From NCBI GenBank assembly GCA_004151065.3, contig NWUY0300025413.1:45862-66206 (forward strand): a DNA stretch of 20,345 nucleotides. Reading direction: 5' to 3'. Origin of the DNA: Larix sibirica (Eukaryota; Streptophyta; Pinopsida; Pinales; Pinaceae). The first letter of the stretch is position 1. Each line of letters opens with the position of its first letter. The translations under genes were made by a program, and so were the position numbers. Below, piece after piece: positions 19,315 through 20,345 of this stretch. Below the pieces are notes generated by a model. It was not told the DNA's origin, ran no database searches, and was given only the letters and a program-made list of their open reading frames with translations.

Positions 19315-20299
19315 CGAAACATAATGAGTAAACATGACAAGACAGAAATTGGACCCCTACAATGAGGAATGATAAGGTACCCAAGTACAAACTCTCACAA
19401 GTAAGGAAAAGGAGAAAAACTTGCAGGAAAAAAAAAAGAAAATCTCCCTAAAAAAGAGACAACCACCAATGTTGAAAAGACCTTAGAGTTGAAATTGAAG
19501 AAGTTTCCAAAAACATGCATTAAAGGGAAAGAACATGAGGCCTACAATGACTATAATCTCCAATAAAGGTATGTAACCAAACCTTTGAACATGAGGGGCA
19601 AGTGACCTCAATAAAAATGGTATAATTCTAAAGAAGAAGAGGAATGGTTGTAAAGGAACCAGGATGGTAAACACTAAAAACCACCACATAAATGCTCCAT
19701 AAAAATAGGATCTACTTAGGAACTAGAACAAATGCTTCATATAAAAGAAACCACCATCAAACATCAAAATATTAATGAGGCCTACAAACATTAAAAGGAA
19801 CCACATGAAGAATGACTGAAACTCTAAAGAGGGCTTAGTAACCCCAGGTTGGAAACAACATCAAAGATCGACATAAGAACTCTAAGAAAGAAATTCCAAA
19901 CTCCTCGGGCAAAGTGAAATGAATGCTCTCAAATCCCCCCCTTAAGTTAAACTTAGGGAATAGTAAAAAATAAACTAATTCTCTAAAATGGTCCCTAACA
20001 CAAAACATCTAATAAAGTACTCATGTATAATCAAGAAAAACAACATGAAATGAGTGTCCATATAGACGTAAATCCATATCCCCAAAGTGTGTGGGTATCT
20101 GGTTGCTAAAATCACCAAGTCAAAATATTTATTGGTGCTCAATATGAGGCTCACTCTACACAAAAATTGATCTCAAACAAATGGTGAAGCATAAAGAATC
20201 ATTTGAGGAAGCATTGCGCACCATCCCCCACAATGTTGAACTAGGTGGGAATAAATGATGGAAAACATATGGAGGTATGAGTTGGAGGTGACGAGGGAA
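19315..20299 (-). mobile_element. Presumed internal tail of the Copia-like element
   Basis: If the LTR at 19072-19302 is the 3' LTR, this is the element's region upstream of it. No RNase H or reverse transcriptase motif is readable, so it is a long non-coding tail, a decayed or deleted body, or unrelated DNA. A second tract of almost the same form (minus-strand 'cttaaggggggg', 19935-19946) lies 632 bp further in. 'gaggcctacaa' repeats at about 19537 and 19768. Confidence 0.4.
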
Positions 20300-20345
20300 T
20301 GTAATATCCCAATTTTGACCCTATTGCATTAAATTGTAAATGATG
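20300..20345 (+). mobile_element. Possible start of another LTR, cut by the window edge
   Basis: 'tgtaatatccc' begins at 20300 after a mostly purine run 'ggaggtgacgaggga' (20284-20298). TGTAA(T/C)A(T)CCC is a frequent start of plant LTRs. Only 46 bp are visible, and the orientation opposes the element annotated to its left, so nesting would be required. Confidence 0.3.

Overview
This window looks like nuclear DNA from a seed plant with a large, repeat-rich genome; a conifer is possible but cannot be proven from sequence alone. The evidence is the low GC content, the absence of any intact long reading frame, a decayed gag-like gene of the DUF4283 family, LTR-retrotransposon termini, a tRNA-derived SINE with a clean target-site duplication, and several layers of tandem repetition. 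I find no intact protein-coding gene, no rRNA, no complete tRNA and no CRISPR array. Reading frames of 60-130 codons are scattered over both strands, as expected by chance in AT-rich DNA; only one of them (DUF4283) belongs to a recognisable family, and it is broken.

Layout: 1-416 is the 3' end of an LTR retrotransposon (internal tail, polypurine tract, first bases of a 3' LTR), stopping at a single N (417). 418-492 restarts inside a related LTR. 573-7860 is a 7,288-bp block repeated as 8453-15740 (offset 7,880) with no difference found wherever compared. Copy 1 ends at a second single N (7861), which falls inside a 48-bp minisatellite unit that is complete in copy 2. The spacer 7862-8452 separates the copies, and its last ~82 bp are a diverged (~80%) relative of 493-572. 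This is either a very recent tandem duplication or, more likely, a false duplication made during assembly.

Each copy of the block carries, in order: the DUF4283 pseudogene (minus), a 112-bp SINE (minus), unassigned sequence, a 44-bp tandem duplication, a ~249-bp tandem duplication starting next to a 21-nt palindrome, unassigned AT-rich sequence, a 22-nt hairpin, and a five-unit ~155-182-bp array whose units carry tRNA-like A- and B-box motifs on the minus strand. The array grades into the 48-bp minisatellite.

15844-20345 is single copy. It holds unassigned DNA with a poly(A)16 run, a 40-bp imperfect repeat, telo-box-like motifs near 18.3 kb, a well-formed 231-bp Copia-like LTR on the minus strand (19072-19302) with its polypurine tract, about 1 kb of that element's presumed internal tail, and a possible further LTR start at 20300. 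No set of genes works together here: the region is a graveyard of mobile elements plus tandem repeats.
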